A stretch of DNA of 64,000 nucleotides from contig NC_092562.1 in assembly GCF_037975245.1 (NCBI RefSeq), positions 6,302,001-6,366,000 on the forward strand, given 5' to 3'. Of this stretch, positions 32,551-48,124 are shown in pieces (positions within the stretch are counted from its first letter, which is position 1; each line of letters begins with the position of its first letter). The translations under genes and the position numbers were made by a program. The notes beneath the pieces were generated by a model, which was given only the letters and a program-made list of their open reading frames with translations, had not been told where the DNA came from and searched no databases. The DNA is from Apostichopus japonicus (Eukaryota > Echinodermata > Holothuroidea > Aspidochirotida > Stichopodidae).

Positions 32551-35500
32551 TCTCGTTTTATTTGTGCCAAACAGGCCAAAAAAGCGGGTAATTTCTTGTC
32601 GGCTAGTAACGTTTTTAATAACTTGTTGTGTATTATCCAACAGTTTTATTGAATTTTCCAAGATATGTTAGCAGGTTTAAAAAATCATTCATGGCATCAT
32701 CATGTTGTTAATTCAAAATATCCAGTTAAGTGATCCAGCAATTCGTAGTGCGTATTGAAAGTTATAACACTTGGCGACGAATAAAACATGCAAGAACCTT
32801 TATGGACGGGCAGAGGCGATTTTGAATTCTCTCGTGTATCATAGAGTCTTTGAGAGCCCCAGTGGCGGAGCGTCCATACAGTCAGGGAGGCGGATGCCCC
32901 CTGACGGATTCAAATGGACTGCTGGCGCCCTTTTCAGTTTTTTACCACTTTTTAATTATTCGCGATTATTGACTTTTTTATTGCGCTCTCATCTACCTTT
33001 TGACATTGGCACATTTGGCGATGACACCTAAGGTTGTGCTAATAATTTGAATGTTAAGCAAAATAAACGTGTTTTCGCGGCTGAATCTTTTGTCCAATTG
33101 ACGATGTAGAAGAGGAGGGGGCGCGCATGCCCCTGCCCACCCCATTTTCGCACATCACTGTTCCTATGCTAATATTATACACTATTTTCTTACCTGGCGT
33201 AACTTCTTGTTTTTGTGTTGGTTTACAACAATTATTATAAGGACCAAACTAATGGCTATTGTGGCGATGATGACAATTACGAAGAATATGACGGAACCAC
33301 CGCCTGCTTGAGAATTCTGTCGTGTACCTGAGATAAAAAATATATGGATGATACCACTGAAAGTTGAATGTATAATGCATGAAAGTAACCCCGTTAACAT
33401 TCAGTATTAAACTTGAATATGACATAAGAAGACATGATCTGCTAATCACATTTAAAGCAGTAGGTGGGCAAAAGTTTAAATAAATCTGAATGGGAGGGTG
33501 ATGCGTGATCCAAAGTGCGTCTACAACAAGAAAACGTTGGTTCTCGATATGTTTATCAAACAGAATTACCCTTTATTTGTGTCTTGGATATCGAAATGCA
33601 CGAATGGTTCTAAATCTGCAGAAAGATGTGGAGGGTATGCAATTTACACGACTGTGGGCTTAGAATAGGCATGGTACCAGGTTCCTTCTAGTGAGTATCG
33701 GTGCTTCGGTTCTCGTTGCTGCCAATATCGCATAGTCGTAACTTGACAAATAAGTGGCAGCTATCAATTGAGAGGTAGCTATAACCTATTGAGAGCTTCT
33801 ACGTGTCATAGTCGTTGGTGGGAATGGAGAGTTTCAGGTCATTGGGGCATCGACATGTGGCTAAGTATGCACCCAAACGTGGCTTGCTATGAACGTCTTG
33901 TTTATCCAAATTTGAAATGCATCATTAAATAAATTGAAAATAAAGTTACAGTTTCGAAAGTGTGCATTACAAATATGTAAGTATTTACAAGAAATTAAAC
34001 GAACAGCATTCCCTGAACGAGAAACATTAAAATCAGATGGCTTGTGAAGGGCTTCTCATCGTGGCGCTCTTCTACATCTTCAACTTCCAAGAGATACGCC
34101 CTATATCTTACCTGACTCCAAATGTCTGATTGGGTGAGGAACACTCTCGGCTATTTCGTTGCCACTTCTGTCGATTGCAATAACCCTCACAGCTGTCACA
34201 TTAATGACCTCGAATGCGGAAAGAGAAAACTTTCTTGTGCTTGGTTCGAGCTTTGGTGATATATCAAACCAATCATCCATTCCGTGGTATTGAACCTGCA
34301 CAAATAACCCCTCTATCGGATTTCTGCCACCCACATACCAGGAGAGGGTGAAATTGTCAAGGAACGATGTAGACTGGAAAACCAAGATTGTAGTTACTGA
34401 AATTGAACAAAGTAAAAAAGATATATTGCAGTATACAACCAGGGAGTAGCCATGATGACACCAGTGAGACATCCCTCATTCAACACTGTACATGATCCAA
34501 TCCAAATTGAGGGCCTATGGAGTCAAATGTAGATTTCTGAAAACGGCATTATATTTTATCAAACTATATTTATGAATTACTCCTGGATTGTTTCAACAAA
34601 TAATCGTTAATTATATCAGATTTTATTACAACCTTGTCGCGCGCACTTTTTCATGATACAGTTTATCGTTTCACCAGCAAATCTAAAATTAAAAACTGCA
34701 CAACAAAAACACAAAACACCAACAAAAATGAAAGAAAGAAACTGTTTCAGTCATAGTATTCTTTAGAAACGTAATTGCTTGTGAAAGCAAATATTCGAAG
34801 TTTGTTGTCTGTGCTCCTATCCACCAGAAAGAATTTTTAAAATCCCAAGGGTTTATGTTTCGAATAATTACATAACGGATTTGTTAAATGATGTCATTGT
34901 TTTGTGCGATAATTATTATCATTCTGAACATTTCATTACTCAAGTACGTTTACCATTAATATCAATTAGCAAATAGTACAAGGGAAACCATCAAAGGAGG
35001 GGAAATACTTCCTTGCAAGTGCTGGCGATATACTAAAAGTAGTACATATATACGAGACAAGTTTAAGCTTGTTTCTGTTCATACTTCCAAACTTCAACTC
35101 GAAAAGAAGTGTAATTATTCTTCAGCTGTGAGAGGAAATGAAATTTCAAAAAAATAACATGAAATATTATCTCAGCTGACAATAAAAGGATAAGAAATAT
35201 AGTCTTGCCATTCTTTTGGGTAGAGGTACTTCTTTGGGCTGTTACAGTGAGGTTTGGTGATGAATCAGTGATGATGGTCGTTTCTGGTGGAATAAGAGTA
35301 ACAGGTTGCGGTTGACGGATCGAATTCTTTTTCGCATGGATAAATAATTCGCTCAATCACAGCTGTGCAATGTTATCATATTCAATTAAGACTCTTAATG
35401 AGAAATATATATATGTGTGAATAATTTAGAAGAAGTTAAATAGAAACGAAGATATGAACATTGAGGATAGATTACATTAAATAAAATCCTTCTTAACTTC

Positions 35501-38500
35501 TATGCTAATATTGGGTTATGTAAGTGAAAGCTCATAACAGAAAGATTCTATAGGTGGAAATTCAACTGCCTAAGCTCGGGATGAGCGTAGTTACGCAATC
35601 TCTTACCTTCTAGCGGGTTGTTGCAAAAGCTGTAATCACAAAAACATGCTTCACCGGTCGTATTAAGCGGAAAATCAAGACCCACATAGTCCGCTGACGT
35701 AACACATAGGTCTGCATTAAATTGATTAGCACTTTTGCAACCTCTTTCCAAAAGGAATACGGGCGTACCTACTGCCAAATCAAGAAAACGTTAATATAAA
35801 GGAAGGTAAAAGGCAAATAGAAAAGTGACATCATTACATGTTCTGCTCGTTTCAGTACGGATACATAGGACAAAAAGATGTGAAAGATAATCAAAAGCAA
35901 CGATAACCTTTACCGTTTATCATGGATATGTTAAATTGTAGATAGTTCATGTCTACATTTGGTCTCAAACGGCAAGGAGAATGTCATAAATATAATGAAC
36001 ATATTACAAAAAATGTACCTTCATCGAAAACTTGTATGTTGATAAAACTGCAGATATCTCCGTTACTACAAGTCTCTGTTCCAATCCGTCCAGTTTCACA
36101 ATCTTTACCACTACAAGCGAAACAGGTTAGAGTGTCTGCGAAAACAAATATAAACAATCACGACATTTTAAGTACTTTGTGCTCGATATTTTAAATGGAT
36201 ACAGAACGTTTAGCTATTTTCTTGAACTGGCATTTAATATGATACGTTGTAAAATCATCTTGTAACATAAATTTCTCAAGTGTCTCATTCGAGGTAACAA
36301 GTTGGCTATAAATCATAGAATGAGATAATTACGGGTTTAAGAATCACTAATTGCTGTACGTTTTGATCAGAAACTTATTTAAGAAGCAGTTATGTTGGTA
36401 GTTGCTGCAAAAGAAAGATTCGTGGTAGGAATACCTGGTGCCTCGAAGCTCGTAGATGGGAGGGTGATTTTAGAATCAGTAAATGTGGTAGTTTGTAACG
36501 AGTTCATAGTTGTTGTAGAGACAACTGCTGGTTCAGAACTCGTAGAAGGGAGGTTTGGTGATGAGTCAGTAATGACAGTCGTTTCTGATGGAATGAGAGA
36601 AACAGGTTGCAGATGAATAAATCAAATTCTTTTCCGCATGGATTAATGTTTAGCTTATTCACAGCTGTGTAATGTTCTCATATTCATTTAAGACGTAAAT
36701 GATAGGTAGTGAAGGAAGTGAAAGCTCATAACAGAAAGATTCTATAGGTGGAAATTCAACTGTCTAAGCTCGGGATGAGCGTAGTTACGCAATCTCTTAC
36801 CTTCTAGCGGGTTGTTGCAAAAGCTGTAATCACAAAAACATGCTTCACCGGTCGTATTAAGCGGAAAATCAAGACCCACATAGTCCTCTGACTTAACACA
36901 TGGGTCTGCATTTAATTTATCAGTACTTTTGCAACCTCTCTCCAAAAGGAATACGGGGTTACCTTCTGCCAATCAAGAAAACGTTAATATAAAGGAAGGT
37001 AAAAGGCAAATAGAAAAGTGACATCATTACATGTTCTGCTCGTTTCAGTAAGGATACATATGAAATAGAAATGTAAAAGTTAATCACAGGCAACCATAAT
37101 CTTTATCGTTTATAATGGATATGTTTAATTGTAGATAGTTCATGTCTACATTGGGTCTCAAACGGCAAGGAGAATGTAATGAATACAATGAACATACTAC
37201 AAAAAACATGTACCTTCAATGAATATTTGAATGTTGACATAACTGCAAATATCTCCGTTACTACAAGTCTCTGTTCCAATCCGTCCAGTTTGACAATCTT
37301 TACCACTACAAGCGAAACAGGTTAGAGCTTCTGCAAATACAAATATAAACAATCACGAAATGCCAAGTACCTTGTGTTTATATTTTAAATGTGTACAGGA
37401 CGTTTGGCTATTTGCATGAACTGGCAATGGATATGATACGTTGTTATGGATTAATATGAATTTAGAAGAAAAAATCGGTTGAACTATGGTTTCTAATAAT
37501 ATTCATGAAGTAGGTTGAGGAACTTGAAAACAAAATATTCATGTACAATTGATATGAATTGTTTATAGGGTGTGAAGACTCGCGCACAAAGAAACGTCTC
37601 ATGCCGGTAATCTGAGTAATCTGACCTACTTTTGATGGGGTGTAACAGAAGTGTTAGACACCACAATCGATCCCAGAAAATACACACACAGCTTGCTATC
37701 GACACTAGTACAGTGTATACATATTCAAGCCTTTAATTTTAATGGACACTGACGTTTTGTGATAGCAACATAGTTATTTGAGTTAATGGAATGCTGCAAA
37801 GGCGTTGGTGGAATAACACTATCATATGAATAATACAACTAGCACTGAAAAATAAAATTCAAACATTAATGACTTCAGAAGGTGGAAAACGTATACGGCA
37901 AAAGTAATTATGTTAAATAAATGATAATTATGCCAGTCAGTAATAAAGGACGATCCTTCTTGTCATGATGATAAGTTATTAAACATAATAAAAAAAAAAA
38001 TTTGGGATACAAATTTAATGCAAACATTCGCAATGCCTCCCTTTTATGGACATAGTACACGCAGTTACATTATTTCTCTGTTTGAGATTATCTGTTGTAA
38101 AGTTTGAACTGTGAAGGATTACCAAACCATGTTGTTGCAATACTGATGTGTAAAGAGAGGTTTTACCTCAATCTTTCGGTTTATTTATTAAACATCTTTC
38201 TTGAATCATAGTTTGTATTCGCAAATCCTTGTAGATTCTTATTTGGATATCTGAGAACGTTTTAGCATAAGCTATGAAAGTAATTATATATATTACAATC
38301 ATTTCCAGTATCACAAATTCCGAATTATCACAACAAAGATAACACATCCAGGGACCTTACTTTCAGGACCTTTATTTATGATCAGATACGGTAGCCTATG
38401 CTGGCAATTCTTACGTGTGACAAATTGTACATGTGTTAACGGGATACCTGTGCAGACTGGGATTAATAATTACGAAACGTTTCTGTGAGTGAACATAGTT

Positions 38501-41500
38501 GCATACCTGGTGTTGACTGGGAGTGTGAAGGACTGTCAAACAATGTAGTCCATTAAAATTTCGAATTCGGATACTTCAGAACTTTCTAAACTAAACCAAT
38601 CCACAAATGGCTTTGAGTGGACATTGGATATTTATTTTTCTAGATAAAATACTTAAATACCTGTTGTTGTCTGGGATTGTGAAGAACTGCCAAAAAATGT
38701 CGTTGCAGAAGAGCTAGATAAAAGAGAAGTGTTGGTCCTTTCTGTTGGGTTAAACAAAAATATTAATTGGGTTATCATGTAACATCCTCTAAAATCTTAT
38801 GGTCCATTAAAATTTCTAACTCGAATACTTCAGAACTTTCTAAATTAACCCAATCCACAAATGTTTTTAAGTGGACATTGGAAATTTATTTTTCTAGATA
38901 AAATACTTAAATACCTGTTGTTGTCTGGGATTGTGAAGAACTGTCAAACAATGTAGTTGCAACAGAGCTAGGTAACGGAGAAGTGCTCCTTTCTGTTGGT
39001 TTAAACAAAACTATGAATTTATCACGTAACATGATCGAAAATCTTATGGTCCATTAAAATTTCTAATTCGGATACTTCAGATATTCTAAATAAAAACAAT
39101 CCACGAATGGAAATTTATTTTTCTAGAGAAAATACTTAAATACCTGTTGATATATGGGATTGTAAAGAAGGGCCAAACAATGTAGTTGCAGCAGAGCTAG
39201 GTAAAGGAGAAGTGGTGGTCCTTTCTGTTGGTTTATACAAAATATGAAATTATCATGTAACATCCTCGAAAGTATTATGGTCCATTAAAATGTCTAATTC
39301 AGATACTTCAGAACATTCTAAATGAAACCAATCCACAAATGTCTTTATGTGGATATTGGAAATTTATTTTCTAGAGAAAATACTTAAATACCTGTTGTTG
39401 TCTGGGATTGTGAAGAACTGCCAAACAATGTCGTTGCAGCAGAGCTAGATAAAAGAGAAGTGGTGGTCCTTTCTGTTGGTTTAAACAAAAATATGATTTG
39501 GGTTATCATGTAACATCCTCTAAAATCTTATGGTCCATTAAAATATCTAATCCGGATACTTAAGAACAATCTAAATGAAATCAATCCACAAATGTCTTTA
39601 TGTGGATGTTGGAAATTTATTTTTCTAGAGAAAGTACTTGAATACCTGTTGTTGTCTGAGATTGTGAAGAACTGCCAAACAATGTAGTTGCAGCAGAGCT
39701 AGATAAAGGAGAAGTGGTGGTCCTTTCTGTTGGTTTAAACAAAAGTATAAATTTATCATGTAACATCCTCAAAAATCTTATGGTCCATAAAATGTCTTAT
39801 TCGGATACTTCAGAAAAATCTAAATAAATCAATCCACAAAAGTCTTTATGTGGATATTGGAAATTTTTATTTCTAGAGAAAGTACTTGAATACCTGTTGT
39901 TGTCTGGGATTGTGAAGAACTGCCAAACAATGTAGTTGCAGCAGAGCTAGATAAAGGAGAAGTGGTGGTCCTTTCTGTTGGTTTAAACAAAAGTATAAAT
40001 TTATCATGTAACATCCTCGAAAATCTTATGGTCCATAAAATGTCTTATTCGGATACTTCAGAAAAATCTAAATAAATCAATCCACAAAAGTCTTTATGTG
40101 GATATTGGAAATTTATATTTCTAGAGAAAGTACTTGAATACCTGTTGTTGTCTGGGATTGTGAAGAACTGCCAAACAATGTAGTTGCAGCAGAGCTAGAT
40201 AAAGGAGAAGCGGTGGCCCTTTCTGTTGGTTTAAACAAAAGTATAAATTTATCATGTAACATCCTCAAAAATCTTATGGTCCATAAAATGTCTTATTCGG
40301 ATACTTCAGAAAAATCTAAATAAATCAATCCACAAAAGTCTTTATGTGGATATTGGAAATCTATATTTCTAGAGAAAGTACTTGAATACCTGTTGTTGTC
40401 TGGGATTGTGAAGAACTGCCAAACAATGTAGTTGCAGCAGAGCTAGATAAGGGAGAAGTGGTGCTCCTTTCTGTTGATTTAAACAAAAATATGAAATTTA
40501 TCACGTAATATCCTCTAAAATGTTATGGTCAATTAAAATTTCTAATTCGGATACTACAGATATTCTAAATTAAAACAATCCACGAATGGAAATTTATTTT
40601 TCTAGAGAAAATACTTAAATACCTGTTGATGTCTGGGGGTGTGAAGAAGGGCCAAACAATGTAGTTGCAGCAAAGCTAGGTAAAGGAGAAGTGGTGCTCC
40701 TTTCTGTTGGTTTAAACAAAAAATATGAATTTAGCATGTAACATCCTCGAAAATCTTATGGTCCATTAAAATTTCTAATTCGGATACTTCAGATATTCTA
40801 AATAAAAACAATCCACGAATGGAAATTTATTTTTCTAGAGAAAATACTTAAATACCTGTTGATATATGGGATTATAAAGAAGGGCCAAACAATGTAGTTG
40901 CAGCAGAGCTAGGTAAAGGAGAAGTGGTGGTCCTTTCTGTTGGTTTATACAAAATATGAAATTATCATGTAACATCCTCGAAAGTATTATGGTCCATTAA
41001 AATGTCTAATTCAGATACTTCAGAACATTCTAAATGAAACCAATCCACAAATGTCTTTATGTGGATATTGGAAATTTATTTTCTAGAGAAAATACTTAAA
41101 TACCTGTTGTTGTCTGGGATTGTGAAGAACTGCCAAACAATGTCGTTGCAGCAGAGCTAGATAAAAGAGAAGTGGTGGTCCTTTCTGTTGGTTTAAACAA
41201 AAATATGAATTGGGTTATCATGTAACATCCTCTAAAATCTTATGGTCCATTAAAATATCTAATCCGGATACTTAAGAACAATCTAAATGAAATCAATCCA
41301 CAAATGTCTTTATGTGGATGTTGGAAATTTATTTTTCTAGAGAAAGTACTTGAATACCTGTTGTTGTCTGGGATTGTGAAGAACTGCCAAACAATGTAGT
41401 TGCAGCAGAGCTAGATAAAGGAGAAGTGGTGCTCCTTTCTGTTGGTTTAAACAAAAGTATAAATTTATCATGTAACATCCTCAAAAATCTTATGGTCCAT

Positions 41501-44500
41501 TAAAATGTCTAATTCGGATACTTAAGAACTTTCTAAATTAAATCAATCTACAAATGTCTTTAAGTGGATATTGGATATTTATTTTCTTACAGAAAGTACT
41601 TGAATACCTGTTGATGTCTGGGATTGTGAAGAACTGCCAAACAATGTAGTTGCAGCAGAGCTAGGTAAAAGAGAAGTGGTGCTCCTTCCTGTTGGTTAAA
41701 ACAAAAATATGAATTTATCATGTAACGTCCTATAAAATCTTATGGTCCATTTAAATGTCTAATTCGGATACTATAGAACATTCTAAATAAAGACAATCCA
41801 CAATTGTCTTTAAGTAGACATTGGACATTAACTTTTCTAGAGCAAGTACTTGAATACCTGTTGTTGTCTGGGATTGTGAAGAACTGCCAAACAATGTAGT
41901 TGCAGCAGAGCTAGGTAAAAGAGAAGTGGTGCTCCTTTCTGTTGGTTAAAACAAAAATATGAATTTATTATGTAACATCCTCGAAAATCTTATGATCCAT
42001 TAAAATGTCTAATTCGGATACTTCAGAACTTTCTAAATTAAACCAATCTACAAATGTCTTTAAGTAGACATTGGATATTTATTTTCCTACAGAAAGTACT
42101 TGAATACCTGTTGTTGTCTGGGATTGTGAAGAACTGCCAAACAATGTAGTTGCAGCAGAGCTAGGTAAAGGAGAACTGGTGGTCCTTTCTGTTAATTTAA
42201 ACAAAAATATGAATTTATCATGTAACATCCTCTAACATCTGATAGATCATTAAAATGTCTAATTCGAATACTTCAGAACATTCTAAATACATATAATCCA
42301 CAAATGTCTTTAAGTAGACATTGGAAATGTATTTTCCTACAGAAAATACTTGAATACCTGTTGTTGTCTGGGATTGTGAAGAACTGCCAAACAATGTAGT
42401 TGCAGCAGAGCTAGGTAAAAGAGAAGTGGTGCTCCTTTCTGTTGGTTAAAACAAAAATATGAATTTATCATGTAACGTCCTATAAAATCTTATGGTCCAT
42501 TTAAATGTCTTATTCGGATACTATAGAACATTGTAAATAAAGACAATCCACAATTGTCTTTAAGTAGACATTGGACATTAACTTTTCTAGAGCAAGTACT
42601 TGAATACCTGTTGTTGTCTGAGATTGTGAAGAACTGCCAAACAATGTAGTTGCAGCAGAGCTAGATAAGGGAGAAGTGGTGCTCCTTTCTGTTGATTTAA
42701 ACAAAAATATGAAATTTATCACGTAATATCCTCTAAAATGTTATGGTCAATTAAAATTTCTAATTCGGATACTACAGATATTCTAAATTAAAACAATCCA
42801 CGAATGGAAATTTATTTTTCTAGAGAAAATACTTAAATACCTGTTGATGTCTGGGGGTGTGAAGAAGGGCCAAACAATGTAGTTGCAGCAAAGCTAGGTA
42901 AAGGAGAAGTGGTGCTCCTTTCTGTTGGTTAAAACAAAAAATATGAATTTAGCATGTAACATCCTCGAAAATCTTATGGTCCATTAAAATGTCTAATTCG
43001 GATACTTCAGAACTTTCTAAATTAAACCAATCTACAAATGTCTTTAAGTGGATATTGGATATTTATTTTCCTACAGAAAGTACTTGAATACCTGTTGATG
43101 TCCGAGCTTGTGAAGAACTGCCAAACAATGTAGTTGCAGCAGAGCTAGGTAAAAGAGAAGTGGTGCTCCTTTCTGTTGGTTAAAACAAAAATATGAATTT
43201 ATCATGTAACGTCCTATAAAATCTTATGGTCCATTTAAATGTCTAATTCGGATACTATAGAACATTGTAAATAAAGACAATCCACAATTGTCTTTAAGTA
43301 GACATTGGACATTAACTTTTCTAGAGCAAGTACTTGAATACCTGTTGTTGTCTGGGATTGTGAAGAACTGCCAAACAATGTAGTTGCAGCAGAGCTAGGT
43401 AAAAGAGAAGTGGTGCTCCTTTCTGTTGGTTTAAACAAAAATATAAATTTATTATGTAACATCCTCGAAAATCTGATGGTACATTAAAATGTCTAATTCG
43501 GATACTACAGAACATTCTAAATAAAACCAATCCACAAATGTCTTTAACTAAGTGGACATTGGAAATATATTTTTCTCGAGAAATTACTTAAACACCTGTT
43601 GTTGTCTGAGATTGTGAAGAACTACCTAACAATGTAGTTGTAGCACTGCTGGATAAAGGAGACGTAGTTGTCTTTTCTGTTAGTTTTTACAATTATATGA
43701 ACATACCTGACATCAGCTCTCATAAAAGTCATAGTTCACCTGGATTTCTTTCTTGATACTTCAGACCATTTCAATTTTTTTTAATTCCGTAATGTGTTTG
43801 TTAGTAAACATTGTAATTGCATTTAAAAAGTCAACAATGGGATTGTGAAGAACTGTACACTGTGAAAACATAACGTAAATTTTACTGCTAAAAGACTGGC
43901 AGCAATTCTGCCAACAAATGTCTGTTCAATTTACGGTAATTATTCCAATTACTGTAAAATTATTTACCATTTTTAATCGTAAAAGTTTCATCATACCGTA
44001 CAATTAGAGTGTACTGTAAACAATTTTCAATATTTGAAATGTATCCGTAAATGTAACAGGCCTTTGTTGGCAGAATTGTCGCCAGTCTTTTTACTGTGAA
44101 ATGTACCATAACTGTTTTTACTGTAAACTGATGGTTAATATGAGTACATTATCATAATTATTAATTCATCTTTGAACAATACACTGAGGCATTCTGACAT
44201 GTCACTGTACAAATACACCATTCTCTACAGTACATATACCAAAACATCAATAGTGAAATAAAGATCAAATTTGTAGAAGAAGATTGAAGCAAAATAGGGG
44301 AAATAGAACAGTAAAATATTTTGACATCCAAATGTATGAAGTTCAAACATCAAACCACGAATCTTTTATGTAGTTGGAAATTAAAAGTTTATTGATTAGA
44401 GCTGTGGTGTGTTATAATCCTGCACTGCATTGATGAGATGGAGGACTTTTGGATTAATAGAATGCCTTCTCCTCTACGTTGCTTGCGCCTTGTTGCCTCT

Positions 44501-47500
44501 GTCTGGGTGGGTGTTGAACAGACATCTGAAAGTAACAGTAAAAGGTAACAGTAAACAACCTACTTAAAAACTAAGAAACTAATTCAATTAAAATCTTCTA
44601 TTGGCTTTGAATGTTTTCAACTTCTAATTCCCTTTATAAACTCCCGGCTCACTTCTGCAAGCGAAGAGAGCAGTGCACTGGTGAAGAGATGAAACAAAAG
44701 CTTACACACCTAACACAATGTTTCATAAGGTAAACAATTGTTGTCAAAGAAACTTCAGGAAGCCTATGAAATTTTGCTGCATAGCTCTATGCAATCAACC
44801 AATAGTTGACGTCATTTTAAAGGTTAAGAACCAGAATCCCACATGCCTCAATAATTCCCTTGCGAGAATGTGAAGCAGCATTTACTTTTGATTTTCACTA
44901 TTTCATCTTTGTCTCCAGAACAACAGTATGGATCATATTTTCACCTAAGGCAATCTTAATACTATCTAGTTGACATATTCGACACACTTCCATTTCTTGA
45001 GCTGTCCTGACTAAGAGGTTTTAGACTTTGACCTCTGCTGACCTCAAATGTTGATTGATCTCAATGATGTAAGGTAGGGATCATGTACTCACCAATGACA
45101 ATCTATATTACACTTTTGTTTAACCAAGGTGTACTTCTAAATATCTATTTACTACGTTTTCAAGACTGACCTCAAACGACATTTAACCGTCACGAAAAAC
45201 AAGAGGGATCATCTATTCTTCAATTGTGAATATACGGTGTTTACAACTTTTGCAGACTTTGATCTCTGTAGATCTCAAATGACCTTTGACCTCCATGAAA
45301 AAGAATATGATCATCTACTTAGTGCCAAGAGTAACCTAGTAACAAAATTAAACCAACTTTCAATTTTTTAGATCATGTTATCAAGTTATCATGTTAACAT
45401 GTTAACAAGATTTTCAGACTCCTGTTGACCTCGAATGACCTTTTGACCCCCATGAACCGGAATGCAAAGCTGCATTGTGTTACCTACATAATATTATATG
45501 AATGTGAAATACTGTAGGTATAGCCTGGATGAACTTCAATCTAAATAGTACAACAAAAGGCATTGAGATGTGAGACACAATATTGGAAAAAGCTGATGAC
45601 GGAAAAGGACACTTATAGTGACCTCTACTAGAGACAACATGGATCTTAGGCTTCTCAATGTGGTACACCTACATACCAAATATAATATCAATCCAAGCTA
45701 CGTTTCTTGAGATATGCTTGCAAGATTTCCACAATTTGACCCCTTGTAACACCAAATGACCTTTGACCTCCACCAAAGGTAAAAGGCTTCTTGTACTTAA
45801 TGGGGTCCAACTACACATGGTCCAAATATGAGATATGCTTCTCTTTGAGATATCGTGTTTACAAGCTGGGCGTCACAAATGCACTTACACATGCGCGCGC
45901 ACACACACGCCATCATGAATGCAAAGGTTACGATTTTCATTGAAACCAAAAAAAAAACAGGGTTCTTGTACTCAATAAGAGTAATGCACATACAGTGCCA
46001 CCTTAGAATTTCAGGCAATGTTTACTTTTTGAGTTATCATGTTTACAAGGAGGTGTAACATACACATGCAAACACCATCACATAGATTCCTTTGGCGTTT
46101 AGCAAGAAATCAAAAGTGCAGAAATTATAAATATTACATAGAATCACTTTTACTTTTTATGAACTACATTTCATGAACATATGGGAGCTAATATACAGGA
46201 AAATGTACCACAATTTTTGTTTTTGATATTTTTTTACCGGTTTCCCAATTTTTTTTAAGTACTGTATGGGTTGTTGCCTTGAAAGAAAGAACTGAATAGG
46301 GCCTACTTAAACTTACAGGTCTAATTTAGGCCTCTTCTACTTCTAGCTAGCCTATGTCATTCTGCCTCGCCGAGAGCATTTGCCTAGGTAAAGGAATCGC
46401 GAAGTAGCCTGACAATAATAGTCAGTTTTGTGGCTGAAATGCACGAAGTTGGTGACAACCATCATACTAATTACTGGGTAATGTTGGTCACAACTATCGT
46501 TTGACTAGGCCTATATGGAGTAGCGTAGGCAAAACGAAACGTATGCCCTGCTTATGCCTACTGATTAGTGTAACCGACCTCTACCTCCTCACTTGAAATG
46601 TCGTCCAAAACGTTGGCAATGTAGAAGTTGTTTTACCACTCCTGATTTTTTCTACTATGCCTTAGCTAGCTTTAAACTAAGCTGATAGTGTTAACTGATA
46701 CTGAGTGCTTCATGTTACCGTTACATTTATGCCTAGGTTAGGCCTTCCCATTGACCTGTTCTGCACGGTGATAGGCTACCGACATACAGTTTCCAACAAC
46801 AGTGCTATTACGATCAATTAAGCTAGGCGTAGACTTGTGGTGATTTAAGCAGTCTTTAAACGAATAGTCTTTTGTTCACGTAAATAATATTGATTATCTG
46901 AGTAGTTTTCGCAACATATCATACACACATAGCAACTTCAGAAAGCTGTTAAATTCTCACCTCCTACCGCTTGCAAAAGTAGTAGTAGCCCTTTTTGGAT
47001 CGTGTAATACATTAACGTGTACCATGTGCAGTACAATTCCCGATAACAATCGACGTTACACATCTTGTCAGAGAAGAACGTGACACAGGTGTCAGACAAC
47101 ACTTGTTCACTTGAAAATCCAATGAAAAAGCGCACAGCCTCATACTGCAATGCACATGCGCTAATCTGTACGCCGGGAGCAGCCATATGAAGGCAATATA
47201 CAGTTTCTACTGTTACGATCGCGAAGTTACAGTAGTAGCGCGCGTTAATAATGGTCGAACTAACAGGCGCTTACTGTAATTGTTGGGAACAGCGTTTTGC
47301 TGTAACATTCTACAGTAAAATACTGTAAAATTCGCTTTTATTTTTTACAGTGTAAGTTGTTGGAGCAGAGCTGGTTAAAGGAGAAGTGGTGGCCCTCCCT
47401 GCTGGTTTAAACAAACACAATGTTGTGAGTGGACATTGTAAATGGGTTTTTTCTTAGAAAATAAAAGAAAACCTGTTGTTGACTGGATTTGTGAAGAACT

Positions 47501-48045
47501 GTCAAACAATATTGTCGCAGCAGGGCTGGATAAAGGAGAGTTGGTGGTTCTTTCTGTTGGTTTAAACTAAAATATGAATAAACCTTTCATCATCTCTGGT
47601 AAAGTCGTAGATCATTGGAATTTCTCTCTGTTATACTCGATAACACTTCAACGTAAACAATCTAAAATGTCTCTGTTAGTAAATATTGTAATTGCATATG
47701 GTGTTCTCGAAAATAATAGACACCTGTTGTTGACTGGAACTGTGAAGAACTGTCAAACAATGTAATTAAAGCAGAGCTGAATAAAGGAAAAGTGGTGGTC
47801 CTTTCTAGTGGTTTAAACGTCTATATGAATTTATATAGTAACATCCTTTAAAATCATATAGTCCATTGAATTTCTGATTAGGATTCTTTATAACTTTCCA
47901 AATGAAAACAAATCCGCAAATTCATGTAAGTGAACTTTGGGAAAAGTAACGATTATTGATATATCTGGAAATGTTCGACCGGCTAGATGAACGTTGACAT
48001 CTTTTGCTCTGTTCCGTTAATTTAGATACTGAACACCAATACACA

Positions 48046-48124
<79 letters not shown>

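Larger units (their letters stand above)
43858..47352. mobile_element. 3.5-kb TIR element inserted in a gene B array exon
   Basis: The exon core GAAGAACTG is interrupted at 43856 and array sequence resumes at 47355 with AGTTGTTGGAGCAGAGCTGG. The ends CACTGTGAAAAC and its near-complement TTTTTTACAGTG are inverted, flanked by TA on both sides, as for IS630/Tc1/mariner-type insertions. About 10 bp of exon appear lost. Each end has extra subterminal inverted motifs (TTACTGTAAA). Inside are a foldback block (43858-44130), a candidate two-exon gene (44389-47186) and a degenerate GACCTTTGACCTCC tandem repeat. No transposase is recognisable. Confidence 0.6.
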
